A DNA stretch of 64,000 bases from Roseospira marina (lineage in GTDB: Bacteria; Pseudomonadota; Alphaproteobacteria; Rhodospirillales; Rhodospirillaceae): assembly GCF_014197855.1 (NCBI RefSeq), contig NZ_JACIGJ010000006.1, positions 205,740-269,739 on the forward strand. The letters run 5' to 3'. This document shows positions 29,008-37,710 of the stretch, in pieces (positions within the stretch are counted from its first letter, which is position 1; every line of letters begins with the position of its first letter). Under the pieces are notes generated by a model, which was given only the letters and a program-made list of their open reading frames with translations, was not told the DNA's origin and searched no databases. The translations under genes and the position numbers were made by a program.

Positions 29008-29693
29008 GTGGCCGATGCCTCCTCTTCAGATTCAGCAACGACCTCGGAAATCTGGAACTTCTTGAGCTCTTCGGAGTACGAGTTCCGGTCGAAAATGAAC
29101 AGCAGCTCTGAGGGCCGTACTTCTTTGCCGTTAATATAGATGCGCCCCTCTTCCTGATCGTAGGTGATCGAGGTTGATACATCCAAGACTTCGTTGAAGG
29201 ACGCGAGTTCGAGACGTTGCTCGATGAGATCGAAACGGAGTTTCGTCAGGGTCAGGTCGATGTTAAACTTGTTGAAGGCATGCCAGAGCAGGCTGATGAC
29301 GCTTTCAAAAATCGACACAAATATCCGGATATCCGTTTGCGACGGCATGTCCTGGCTGTCGTGCTGTCCATGTCCGGCAATGCCAGTGCGGTTGCGAATT
29401 TCCGCAAGCGCACCGACGATCCCCGAAAGGTTGCCAGCGATCCCCTCATTGTCGAAGCCGCAAGACGACAACGCCTGCTTGACCAGCTTCGGCAGCTTCA
29501 GATCATCATAAGGAATGCCGCGTTCAGAGAGGATGTGTTTGCAGATAATCTCGATGACGCATTTGCAGTAGTCGATCGTCTCCGGTTCGAGAGTCCCCAG
29601 CGCCGCTTCCGCCTTGTCGATCGTGGTCGCCAGCCGCGTCAGCCCGAAGACTTTCTGAAAATCGTGCGCATGTTCCAGAGGCGAAATGATCAC
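29004..29693 (-). CDS. Abortive infection family protein (Abi_C-like)
   Basis: 229 residues from a GTG at 29693 that overlaps the hsdS stop (GTGA). The central segment PKLVKQALSSCGFDNEGIAG leading to LAEIRNRTGIAGHGQ matches the Abi_C domain of abortive-infection proteins, with the conserved R-N...HG signature. The N-terminal ~70 residues are helical; the C-terminal part (SITYDQEEGRIYINGKEVRP) is a small beta domain. Molecular activity of the family is poorly known. Sandwiched between hsdS and the helicase-nuclease with 4-base overlaps at both ends. Confidence 0.75.
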   Translation of the reverse strand: MIISPLEHAHDFQKVFGLTRLATTIDKAEAALGTLEPETIDYCKCVIEIICKHILSERGIPYDDLKLPKLVKQALSSCGFDNEGIAGNLSGIVGALAEIRNRTGIAGHGQHDSQDMPSQTDIRIFVSIFESVISLLWHAFNKFNIDLTLTKLRFDLIEQRLELASFNEVLDVSTSITYDQEEGRIYINGKEVRPSELLFIFDRNSYSEELKKFQISEVVAESEEEASAT

Positions 29694-32170
29694 ACCGAGT
29701 CATCCCCGCTTTCCGCGCTGAAAAGCGCCTTCACCTCAAGCATGGCGGTGCCGACTGACATTTCTGTCAACCTGAGCTTTTCGATCTTGGGACGCCACTC
29801 GTCGTCAGCGCGGATGTATTGCAGAACCTGCGCAGCATCAGCTTCGACCCCCAGCGACTGAAGGTGCTCCATGGCATAATCGACCGTTGCAAGGGTTTCC
29901 CATTCCTCATTTTTCTTGAAGCGGAAATGTTCGGCGACCCACCGGGCCGGGTCTCCGAAGCCATACTTGGCGAACCAGTTCTCCATCTCCTCGGCCGCTG
30001 GTCCCGGCACATGGCCAAACCCAAATCGACCGCGCATCTCGCGCAGCCAGCTCTTTTGCTTCGCGATGGCGATACCGCCGGAATACTTCATGGACGGGTT
30101 GTAGGGACCGGCCGCCTTCTTGAGATACTCCATTTGACCGACATGCTCACCATTATGCCGGCGTGCGAAATAGACCGCCTTCTGTAGACGGAAATTGCCG
30201 ATAGGTTCACCGCCGGCGTCGAAGAAGGCTTTGACAATGGCACCGACCAACACGGCTTCCTTAAATCTCGTGTCTACCTCGGAAGTCACTTTTGATTCCG
30301 CGCGCTTGTCCGCTTCCGAGGGGAACACGTCATGGGCGCTTTTGGCCCCTGGGATTTCAGAGGTATTGGCCTGTTCCGGCGCAGCGACGCTGGGTGTGTC
30401 CGCACTAAATCCCACTGGTTCCACCGCACCACCACCATCTGGGTCCGTTTCAGTCAGTACGTGAACCAGGGAGGCCATCAGCTCGGCGCCCAGTCGCTCG
30501 CCCTCACGTGCCTGCTCTTCCAGCCGGTCGCACAGCGCCATGAGTTTATCCACTTTGACGACAATGCGCTTTTGTTCGGCTAGGGGCGGAACTGGAACCA
30601 AGAGCGTTTCAATCCCACCAACTCTAAAGTGCTGAACCGTCGACCCAACTGGTTTGTCTTGAACGCGGTCCATCAATTCGGGATCTCGCAGCGAATATAG
30701 CAAAAACTTCGGTTCAATAGTTCCGGGAATTATGCTTGCGAGCATCAATCTCTGACCGAGGCAATATGTATATTGATCATCCAAAAGGCAGACCTCACCC
30801 ATTGGAGCTTCGCGCGTGATGATTAAATCATTTGCCGCAGGCCGATACCTCTCGGTCCATTTGTCATAGGTTTCGTCGTCAACAAACTTGACATCCGCTA
30901 GAATTAATTTTCCATCGCGAATGTTGTTTGTGCGGAGGAGAGTAGCTCCCGATGGGGAATACTTTGCAGTCTTATTTCGGCAATCGACCACCCAACGACA
31001 GCACTGCATGAGGGTCGCCCACTGCCAATTTGTGGGAAGTGCTGGGAGAGCGTCTGGAATTTGTTGATTGTCTAGCTTTCTAGATTGTGTAGCAGCTTCG
31101 TTTTTCGTTGGTAGATTTTCGGCCAGTAACTTTGAGCGTTGTGCGCCTATTTCATCCAAAAGCTCGCTAGCTGATCCATCTGTTGGCAAGTGCTCAGTGA
31201 GCTGGCCGAACGCCGCTGAGTGGAGAATCGCTCTCCGCAAAGCCTTGATCGTCTCCAGCTCGTCGAACAGCTCGCCGAAACGGGGGACGAGCAAGGACCA
31301 ACGGTCGGCGCTTTCCTCCGGCGTTCTGGCTTCGGTCAAATGATGCAGGGCGGAAGCGGCGGCTGCGCGCTTCAGCCCGGTTTCTTCAGCCTGTCGCGTC
31401 TCCAGTTCGTCGCACAGCGCCATGAGTTCCTTAACCTTCGCGACAATGCGTTGCTGCTCCGGAAGGGGTGGGAGGGGGAAAGACGATAGTGCAAAATAGT
31501 CCGCCGGGACGCGCTTTTGCCCGGCGGTGCCTGTCATCCTCGGTACGCCCGCCTGGATGAAACTTTCGGATTTCAAGAATGCTAGGACGTAGTCTTCCTC
31601 AACGACGTGAGCCAATTGTCGGAATACGTGTAATTCCGTTGTTCCCGCGCCAAGATCATTCGGCAAACCGGTTATTGCTGCAGATTTTCCGTTCTCAAAA
31701 CAGGGGGTAATCTTAGCAAGAACAACGTCACCGTTTGCTACGTGTGTGTAGCCGCTCTTGATATCCGCCCATTTTCGTTCTTCGAATCCGTGCGGGAGAC
31801 CGAACTTAGCTTCGATTTCGGCCATGGGCACAAAGCCCGCCGCAGCTTCGTCTGGCGCCTCATTTCGAGGAGAGATCAGCCCTAGATCGCCAAGACATGT
31901 CGTAACCCAATTTGCAGGTATCAAGTTTGTTGGGGTACGGTCTTCCGCTTTCCCAAAATACCTTGGCTTCCGAATTTCTCCTGACTTAACCGCAGATCGG
32001 ATCGCTATGGCCGCAGCTTCGACGAGCGCTTGCGCATGTCCGTCCTCTGGTCGCCGATCCGACAGTCTTCCGGAGATCGCTAAATTCAGGACCAACTCTC
32101 GTAGCTTCCGTACGCCATCGGTTCCGGCCGCGAGTCGCCCAAATTCTTCTAGAAACGTTTCTGCAAGCAT
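29690..32170 (-). CDS. hsdS: Type I restriction specificity subunit HsdS with C-terminal extension
   Basis: 826 residues, about twice a normal HsdS. Two target-recognition domains are visible: the first with its conserved end FPLPPLPEQQRIVAKVKELM (about 245), the second with PVPPLAEQKRIVVKVDKLMA (about 535), each followed by a coiled-coil spacer. After about residue 630 comes an extra domain (FRLQKAVYFARR, KKAAGPYNPSM) with a faint Panacea/DUF4065-like pattern. HsdS dictates which sequence the methylase and nuclease recognise. The ATG overlaps the hsdM stop by one base. Confidence 0.9.
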   Translation of the reverse strand: MLAETFLEEFGRLAAGTDGVRKLRELVLNLAISGRLSDRRPEDGHAQALVEAAAIAIRSAVKSGEIRKPRYFGKAEDRTPTNLIPANWVTTCLGDLGLISPRNEAPDEAAAGFVPMAEIEAKFGLPHGFEERKWADIKSGYTHVANGDVVLAKITPCFENGKSAAITGLPNDLGAGTTELHVFRQLAHVVEEDYVLAFLKSESFIQAGVPRMTGTAGQKRVPADYFALSSFPLPPLPEQQRIVAKVKELMALCDELETRQAEETGLKRAAAASALHHLTEARTPEESADRWSLLVPRFGELFDELETIKALRRAILHSAAFGQLTEHLPTDGSASELLDEIGAQRSKLLAENLPTKNEAATQSRKLDNQQIPDALPALPTNWQWATLMQCCRWVVDCRNKTAKYSPSGATLLRTNNIRDGKLILADVKFVDDETYDKWTERYRPAANDLIITREAPMGEVCLLDDQYTYCLGQRLMLASIIPGTIEPKFLLYSLRDPELMDRVQDKPVGSTVQHFRVGGIETLLVPVPPLAEQKRIVVKVDKLMALCDRLEEQAREGERLGAELMASLVHVLTETDPDGGGAVEPVGFSADTPSVAAPEQANTSEIPGAKSAHDVFPSEADKRAESKVTSEVDTRFKEAVLVGAIVKAFFDAGGEPIGNFRLQKAVYFARRHNGEHVGQMEYLKKAAGPYNPSMKYSGGIAIAKQKSWLREMRGRFGFGHVPGPAAEEMENWFAKYGFGDPARWVAEHFRFKKNEEWETLATVDYAMEHLQSLGVEADAAQVLQYIRADDEWRPKIEKLRLTEMSVGTAMLEVKALFSAESGDDSV

Positions 32171-33681
32171 CAGGCGGCCGTCGATTTGGTAAGCGCTTCG
32201 GCCAGCGCCATCTTCAACTGTTCCTGTGTGGCGGCGAGTTGCTTACGGTTCTCCTGCCATGCGGCGAGCAACTCCGCCGGGTCCTTGTGACCATCTTCCT
32301 TGCGGTGGGGATTGGAAATGTCGAGATTGTACCCATTGGCCTTGATCTCTTCGGCGCTTACCTTCCAAGCGCGGTCATTCTCCTTGCGTTCAGCACGCGT
32401 CTTGACGTCACCCCACCAAGCCTGCTCGCTGTCTTCGTCCCTGAATTCCTCGATGCGCATGGGCTTTGTTTTGGAGTAGTTTTTGTAACCCTCCGGATAG
32501 GGGTGCTCGTAGAACCAAACCTCCGAGGTCGGATTCAACGCGTTGCCTTTTCCATCCTTGTGGCATTTCTCGAAGAACAAGAGGTTCGTCTTGATGCCAG
32601 TATATGGATTGAAGACACCGTTCGGCAGGCGGATGATGGTGTGCAGGTTGCACTCCGTCATCAGCTTCTCCTTGATGCGCGTCTTGATGCCTTCGCCAAA
32701 GAGGGTGCCGTCTGGCAGGACGACGGCGGCTCGGCCGCCATCTTTCAGAAGCTCGATAATCAGCACCAAAAAAAGGTCCGCTGTCTCACGCGTCTGGAAC
32801 GCCTGTGGCACGTTCTTTTCGATGCCATCTTCCTCCATGCCGCCGAAGGGTGGGTTGGTGACGATGACATCGATCTTGCCCCGCCATTTATGATCCTTCA
32901 GGGGCATGGAGAGCGTGTTGTCGTGCAGGATGTTGGTTGGCGCTTCGATGCCGTGCAGCATCATGTTGGTAACGCACAGCAAATGCGGCAGCGCCTTCTT
33001 CTCAACGCCTAACAGATTGTTCTGGACCGTCGCCCGGTCCTCGACCGTTTCGACATATCTCTCGATGCGGTGATCCATCACGTGGGCCAGAAAACCGCCC
33101 GTTCCGCACGCGGGGTCCAGCACCAATTCATCCAGTTGGGGATCGAGCATGTCGACCATGAACTGGGTGACGGCACGCGGAGTGTAGAACTCGCCGGCAT
33201 TGCCAGCGCTTTGGAGGTCCTTCAGAACTTGCTCGTAGACATCACCAAAGGCGTGCTTGTCGCCAGTGTTGTTGAAATCGATCTCATTGATCTTGTTGAC
33301 GACCTGCCGGATCAGCGTGCCATTCTTCATGTAGTTGTAGGCATCTTCGAACGCTGTGCGCACAACGCGCGCGCGGTCACGTTCCGGCCCTTCGAGCGAT
33401 AGGTTCTTCAGCTTCGGAAAAAGCTGGTTGTTTATGAAGTCGAGGAGCGCATCACCGGTGATGCCTTCTGGGTCGGTAGCCCAGGCGGACCAGCGCAGGT
33501 GATCTGGGATCGGGGAGTTGTAGTCATCGCTGAGAAGCATCAGCGACTCCTCCTGGTCGTCCAGAATCTTCAGGAAGAACATCCAGACCAATTGCCCGAT
33601 ACGCTGAGCATCGCCATCGACGCCCGCGTCCTTGCGCATGATATCCTGAATGGACTTGATCACTCCCGATACATTCGGCAC
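32170..33681 (-). CDS. hsdM: Type I restriction-modification methyltransferase HsdM
   Basis: 503 residues. The N-terminal helical domain (HsdM_N) is followed by the N6-adenine methyltransferase fold with motif I DPACGTGGFL (about residue 192) and motif IV NPPFGG (about 277). Start is GTG at 33681, one codon after the hsdR stop. With HsdS it methylates host sites, and with HsdR it forms the restriction complex. The C-terminal tail (ELLAAWQENRKQLAATQEQL) is the coiled coil that docks on HsdS. Confidence 0.94.
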   Translation of the reverse strand: MPNVSGVIKSIQDIMRKDAGVDGDAQRIGQLVWMFFLKILDDQEESLMLLSDDYNSPIPDHLRWSAWATDPEGITGDALLDFINNQLFPKLKNLSLEGPERDRARVVRTAFEDAYNYMKNGTLIRQVVNKINEIDFNNTGDKHAFGDVYEQVLKDLQSAGNAGEFYTPRAVTQFMVDMLDPQLDELVLDPACGTGGFLAHVMDHRIERYVETVEDRATVQNNLLGVEKKALPHLLCVTNMMLHGIEAPTNILHDNTLSMPLKDHKWRGKIDVIVTNPPFGGMEEDGIEKNVPQAFQTRETADLFLVLIIELLKDGGRAAVVLPDGTLFGEGIKTRIKEKLMTECNLHTIIRLPNGVFNPYTGIKTNLLFFEKCHKDGKGNALNPTSEVWFYEHPYPEGYKNYSKTKPMRIEEFRDEDSEQAWWGDVKTRAERKENDRAWKVSAEEIKANGYNLDISNPHRKEDGHKDPAELLAAWQENRKQLAATQEQLKMALAEALTKSTAA

Positions 33682-33683
33682 GT

Positions 33684-36062
33684 TTACGCTCCCTCGCGAT
33701 ATAGTTCGGTCTGCAGCCCCCTGACGGCAGCCTCATAAGCTGATTTGCCGCCGAAAACGCCCCTCACAATCTCGACTGGGGTGCCGATTTCATCGAATGG
33801 CTTGAGCTGTAGAACCTTGGCATTTTCCAGCGGACCGAAATCTTCGTCCGCATATTTGTCGAGAAGCGCTTCCAGCACCGCCCGCGCTTTGCCCTCGAAT
33901 TTTGCAAAGTAGTTGCGTTTCTTGACCTGTTCTGCCCGCTCTTTGCGGGTCAGCGGCGGCTGGCCATAGGCAACGTGGCAGAGCAAATCGAAAGTGCTGA
34001 AAGCGTCGCCGTTTTTCACTTCGTCGCGCAGACCATCGAGCGAGACACCCAGCGACTCCAGCTCTTCAATAATCGCCTGCTTCTTTTCCGCTTCACCCCA
34101 ACGACGGAGAAATTCATCGAGAGTCTTGCAGTCTTTTTGGAGCGTCTTTTTCGCGTAGGAGCGCAGTGATTCCGTGATCAGCTTGCCGTCCGGCCCGAGA
34201 TATTGAACGCGCTTTGAGAGAACGCGGACTTCGACACCATCGACGTAGAACTTCCGCGGCCGGTCTTCGCCGCCGAACGGATCGCCAAGAACGCCACCAT
34301 CAATTTCGGACTGTTCTTCCTCGCCAAATTCACCGACCGTCGTGGTTGTCGCATCATCAAATTCGTCCGGCGGCACGGGTGGGTCGTCTGCACCCGGTTC
34401 ATAGATCTGGACCGGGTCGCCGTCGAAGTCAGGATCTGCGAACAACTCTGTCGCTCGCTTGAAGTCCATGATGGTAAAATACTGCTTGCCGTGCTCCTCA
34501 TCGATGCGCGTGCCACGCCCGATGATCTGCTTGAACTCGGTCATGGACTGAATTCGCTGGTCCAGAACGATCAACTTGCACGTCTTTGCATCAACACCCG
34601 TTGTCAGAAGCTTGGATGTGGTAGCGATGACCGGATAGCGCGCTTTCGGGTCAATGAAGTTGTCGAGCTCCGCCTTGCCAAGCGGATCGTCGCCGGTGAT
34701 CCGCATAGCGTACCGGTGATTTTCAGCCACTAGATCGGCATTCGCGTTGGCGAGCGCCTGACGCATACGTTCAGCGTGCTCAGTGTCCTCGCAGAAAACG
34801 ATGGTCTTATCGAATCGATTGGTGGCTTTCAGAAATTCCGTGATCTTTGAGGCGACCAATTTGGTGCGCTCATCAAGAACCAGCGTCCGGTCAAAATCCC
34901 GCTGATTGTAAATGCGGTCATCGACTTCGTTGCCATAGCGGTCACGTGTTCCCACTTCTGGTCGATAGCCGGTCAGGTCCTTGTCGAGGTCGTAGCGGAT
35001 GACCTTATAGGGTGCCAGAAAGCCGTCTTCGATGCCTTGGCGCAGCGAGTAAGTGTAAACTGGCGCACCGAAGTAGTCGATGTTGGAGACATCTTTCGTT
35101 TCTCTCGGCGTGGCCGTCATGCCGATCTGCGTTGCGTTCGAGAAATACTCGAGGATTTCGCGCCAAGCGGAATCGGCCGCCGCACTTCCGCGATGGCACT
35201 CGTCGATGATCACAAGATCGAAAAAATCGCGCGAAAACTGCTTGTAGATGTTTGCTGCTTCGTCCGTCCCTGTGACCGCTTGATAAAGTGAAAGATAGAT
35301 CTCGTAGGACTTGTCAGCTTGGCGGTTGGCGATCTTGGTCATCGCACCACCAAAAGGTTTGAAGTCGTTCGTTTTCGTCTGATCGACGAGAATATTACGA
35401 TCTGCGAGGAACAGAATCCGCTTCTTTGCACCCGCCTTCCATAGCCGCCAGATGATCTGAAACGCTGTGTAGGTCTTGCCCGTCCCGGTCGCCATGACAA
35501 GCAGCAACCGATCGCGACCTTTTGCGGTTTCCTCGATCACACGATTGACGGCCAATGTCTGATAGTAGCGCGGCGCCTTGCCGGTACCGTCATCGAAATA
35601 GTCCTGGTTGACGAGGGGGTCTTGGGCGGTCGCGATGCCTTTCCAAGCCGCATAACGCTGCCAAAGTAGCTCAGGTGACGGCATTTCCTGGAGCGAGATT
35701 TCACGCTCGACGGAACCGTCCACTGCCGATCTGTCGTGCAAGAGGAGGCCTTTTCCGTTCGTCGAAAAGGCAAACGGCACATCGATCATCTCGGCATACT
35801 CGAGGGCTTGCTGCATGCCCGCGCCGATCGAATGTGAAGCATCTTTGGCTTCAATAACAGCAATCGGGATGTTGGGTTTGTGATAGAGGATGTAATCCGC
35901 GCGCTTCTGCTTGCCGCGGGATGTCAGTTTTCCGCGAACAACGATGCGCCCAGCCGTCAAACTCACTTCCTCGCGGATCTGGGTATGCAAGTTCCAGCCT
36001 GCGGCAGTAAGGGCGGGCGTAATAAACTTGCTGCAAATGTCGCGCTCACTAAGCCCGTGCAT
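33684..36062 (-). CDS. hsdR: Type I restriction endonuclease HsdR
   Basis: 792 residues. The N-terminal nuclease domain has the D...ExK site in [20 protein letters not shown]. Two RecA-like motor domains have Walker [14 protein letters not shown] (about 190), DECH in IIDECHRGS (about 285) and motif VI-like [11 protein letters not shown]. The C-terminal EcoEI-like domain ([19 protein letters not shown]) joins the methylase. It translocates and cuts unmethylated DNA. The ATG at 36062 lies inside the end of the upstream antitoxin-like gene (14-base overlap), which is unusual for hsdR. Confidence 0.93.
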   Translation of the reverse strand: MHGLSERDICSKFITPALTAAGWNLHTQIREEVSLTAGRIVVRGKLTSRGKQKRADYILYHKPNIPIAVIEAKDASHSIGAGMQQALEYAEMIDVPFAFSTNGKGLLLHDRSAVDGSVEREISLQEMPSPELLWQRYAAWKGIATAQDPLVNQDYFDDGTGKAPRYYQTLAVNRVIEETAKGRDRLLLVMATGTGKTYTAFQIIWRLWKAGAKKRILFLADRNILVDQTKTNDFKPFGGAMTKIANRQADKSYEIYLSLYQAVTGTDEAANIYKQFSRDFFDLVIIDECHRGSAAADSAWREILEYFSNATQIGMTATPRETKDVSNIDYFGAPVYTYSLRQGIEDGFLAPYKVIRYDLDKDLTGYRPEVGTRDRYGNEVDDRIYNQRDFDRTLVLDERTKLVASKITEFLKATNRFDKTIVFCEDTEHAERMRQALANANADLVAENHRYAMRITGDDPLGKAELDNFIDPKARYPVIATTSKLLTTGVDAKTCKLIVLDQRIQSMTEFKQIIGRGTRIDEEHGKQYFTIMDFKRATELFADPDFDGDPVQIYEPGADDPPVPPDEFDDATTTTVGEFGEEEQSEIDGGVLGDPFGGEDRPRKFYVDGVEVRVLSKRVQYLGPDGKLITESLRSYAKKTLQKDCKTLDEFLRRWGEAEKKQAIIEELESLGVSLDGLRDEVKNGDAFSTFDLLCHVAYGQPPLTRKERAEQVKKRNYFAKFEGKARAVLEALLDKYADEDFGPLENAKVLQLKPFDEIGTPVEIVRGVFGGKSAYEAAVRGLQTELYREGA

Positions 36063-36255
36063 TCCCGTTGCCCCCGCCTCCTGCTGTCGTTTGGTCTTTG
36101 CGGTCCTTCAGCGCGCAAAGACGCTCATACTCCTCCACCGAAACGACCACCACCACACCACGTCCGTGCTTCTCGATGCACACGGGTTCCGCACGAGCGG
36201 TGTCGATCATCAAGCCAAAGGCGTTTTTCGCCTCCCTTGCGGACATCGTCTTCAT
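36049..36255 (-). CDS. Phd/YefM-family antitoxin-like protein
   Basis: 68 residues: [20 protein letters not shown] then a [11 protein letters not shown] strand-helix, the canonical Phd/YefM DNA-binding N-terminus. The C-terminal toxin-binding tail is short and Gly/Lys-rich. It overlaps hsdR by 14 bases and no partner toxin gene is adjacent, so it may act as a repressor of the restriction operon rather than as an antitoxin. The pairing is inference from the overlap. Confidence 0.8.
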   Translation of the reverse strand: MKTMSAREAKNAFGLMIDTARAEPVCIEKHGRGVVVVVSVEEYERLCALKDRKDQTTAGGGGNGNARA

Positions 36256-36371
36256 AATTGAACCCGTTACTCGCCGTTTGCGCCATTTAGCCCGAAATAG
36301 CTCTTTTTGCCAACATCAAAGCTACGCTCTGGCGCTCCAGCGCATTCACGCGGAAGGCTTCATATCTTGGG

Positions 36372-36872
36372 TTACGCATCGAGCGACGCAGCAATCACAA
36401 AGATCGGGCGTAACAGAACAAGCGGGTCGTCTTTCGAAGGCAAGAAACCGCGCCGCCGCCAGAACTGCGCCGCCTCCGCATCGACGGCGTTGACCATCAG
36501 CGCACGTCCCCCGACGAGTGCGGCTGCCTGAACGCAGCGTTGCAGCGCGTGTTTCAGTAGTCCCGTTCCGATACCCTGATCAGCCCATGCTGTGTCGGCG
36601 GCCAGTTGGCCAAGAAGGAGACAGGGAACGGGATCTGGTGGCTGACCTGTCCGAACTGAGCGAGGCAATACCGAAGGAACGACAGCTGTTGGTGCAAGGC
36701 CGCAGTAGCCGACGACGCGGCCGTCATCGTGGACGACCATGACAGCGGTAATGCCCTTCTCTTGGTTGGAAAGCGCCCGCGTCTTTAGCCAGTGATCGAG
36801 TGTCGGCTTACCGCAGGAGAATTCGGAGACATCATGCGCAGCGGTGAGCGCTTCTGGCGCTGATAGAGCCAC
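36372..36872 (-). CDS. GNAT acetyltransferase toxin (TacT-like)
   Basis: 166 residues from a GTG at 36872. Typical GNAT toxin features: FSCGKPTLDHWLKTRALSN at the start, GYCGLAPTAV, LLLGQLAADTAWADQGIGTG (acetyl-CoA loop) and AAQFWRRRGF near the end. Toxins of this class acetylate aminoacyl-tRNA and stop translation. The partner DUF1778 antitoxin ends three bases upstream. All expected motifs are present, so activity is likely. Confidence 0.9.
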   Translation of the reverse strand: MALSAPEALTAAHDVSEFSCGKPTLDHWLKTRALSNQEKGITAVMVVHDDGRVVGYCGLAPTAVVPSVLPRSVRTGQPPDPVPCLLLGQLAADTAWADQGIGTGLLKHALQRCVQAAALVGGRALMVNAVDAEAAQFWRRRGFLPSKDDPLVLLRPIFVIAASLDA

Positions 36873-36875
36873 GTT

Positions 36876-37175
36876 TCACCGCTTGGCGACGTAGCCGGGC
36901 TCCCACGGCGCGGGCCGCTGCGCCAGATCAACCATCTCGGAAACCGGAGCGGCAGGACGGGACAGGACATCTATGAATTCGGCGAAGCCTTCAGGGCTCA
37001 TGCGGATCAGCCGGTTTTCCATCACGACTTCTTCGGCGGCGCGAACGGCGGCATCGCGCACGAAATCCGTGCGCGAGCGGCCACGCAACGTAGCCGCGCG
37101 GTCGATCATCGCGACATCCGATTCCGGCAGTCGCATCGAGATGGGATATTCCTTACGGTCGGCTGTGGTGGCCAT
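36876..37175 (-). CDS. DUF1778 (TacA-like) antitoxin
   Basis: 99 residues. The N-terminal ribbon-helix-helix (YPISMRLPESDVAMIDRAA, then GRSRTDFVRDAA) binds operator DNA; the C-terminal part (LSRPAAPVSEMVDLAQRPAPW) wraps the toxin. It has a near-perfect Shine-Dalgarno AAGGAGGT six bases before the ATG at 37175, consistent with antitoxin excess. It forms an operon with the GNAT toxin downstream. Confidence 0.9.
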   Translation of the reverse strand: MATTADRKEYPISMRLPESDVAMIDRAATLRGRSRTDFVRDAAVRAAEEVVMENRLIRMSPEGFAEFIDVLSRPAAPVSEMVDLAQRPAPWEPGYVAKR

Positions 37176-37475
37176 GAGTCACCTCCTTCGCACCCGAAGC
37201 TAATATCTTGTAGCGCAAATAGCAATACGCTATGGTCAACAGCATCAGGCCTTCGCCGAGATTGGAAGATCGCGGGACCAAGAGGAGTTTCAGGGCGGCA
37301 ACTCGTATGAACAACGCGTCGAAGTCGTGGTTTGGAGCTAGGTTATTTCACTCCGCTAGCGTCCGCTATGATATGCGGCAGCCCGCAGACATGCGAATGA
37401 GCCTGCCCGACACCGCCGAATATTCCACGGTGATTTCAGTTGTTTATTGCCGGTCTCGCGTAAATTCTGGCGTGT

Positions 37476-37691
37476 ATGAGCCGGAAAGCAAGCCAACCGA
37501 GATCAACGACTGCGCCGAGCGAGCGCGAAGAGCTGCTCGAGGCCATGCTCGTCGAGACACCGGAGCTGAGCTTCACGCCGAGGGGCGATCCCGACCCTCG
37601 CCTCGTCCGGTTGGTCGAGTTTCTCGCGCGACAGGCGGCTCGCGAGTTCTACGAACAGGAAGTCGAGAAGCAGGGCTCACGCGGCTCCTGA
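37476..37691 (+). CDS. Small protein upstream of serine recombinase
   Basis: 71 residues, charged, no recognised domain (EREELLEAMLVETPELSF, then ARQAAREFYEQEVEKQG helix). It ends 19 bases before the recombinase start on the same strand. Short genes in this position accompany large serine recombinases of similar islands and could be recombination directionality or accessory factors, but there is no direct evidence. The 37204-37475 stretch before it shows no gene. Confidence 0.55.
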   Translation: MSRKASQPRSTTAPSEREELLEAMLVETPELSFTPRGDPDPRLVRLVEFLARQAAREFYEQEVEKQGSRGS

Positions 37692-37710
37692 TCGCCTTGG
37701 GAGACGCACA

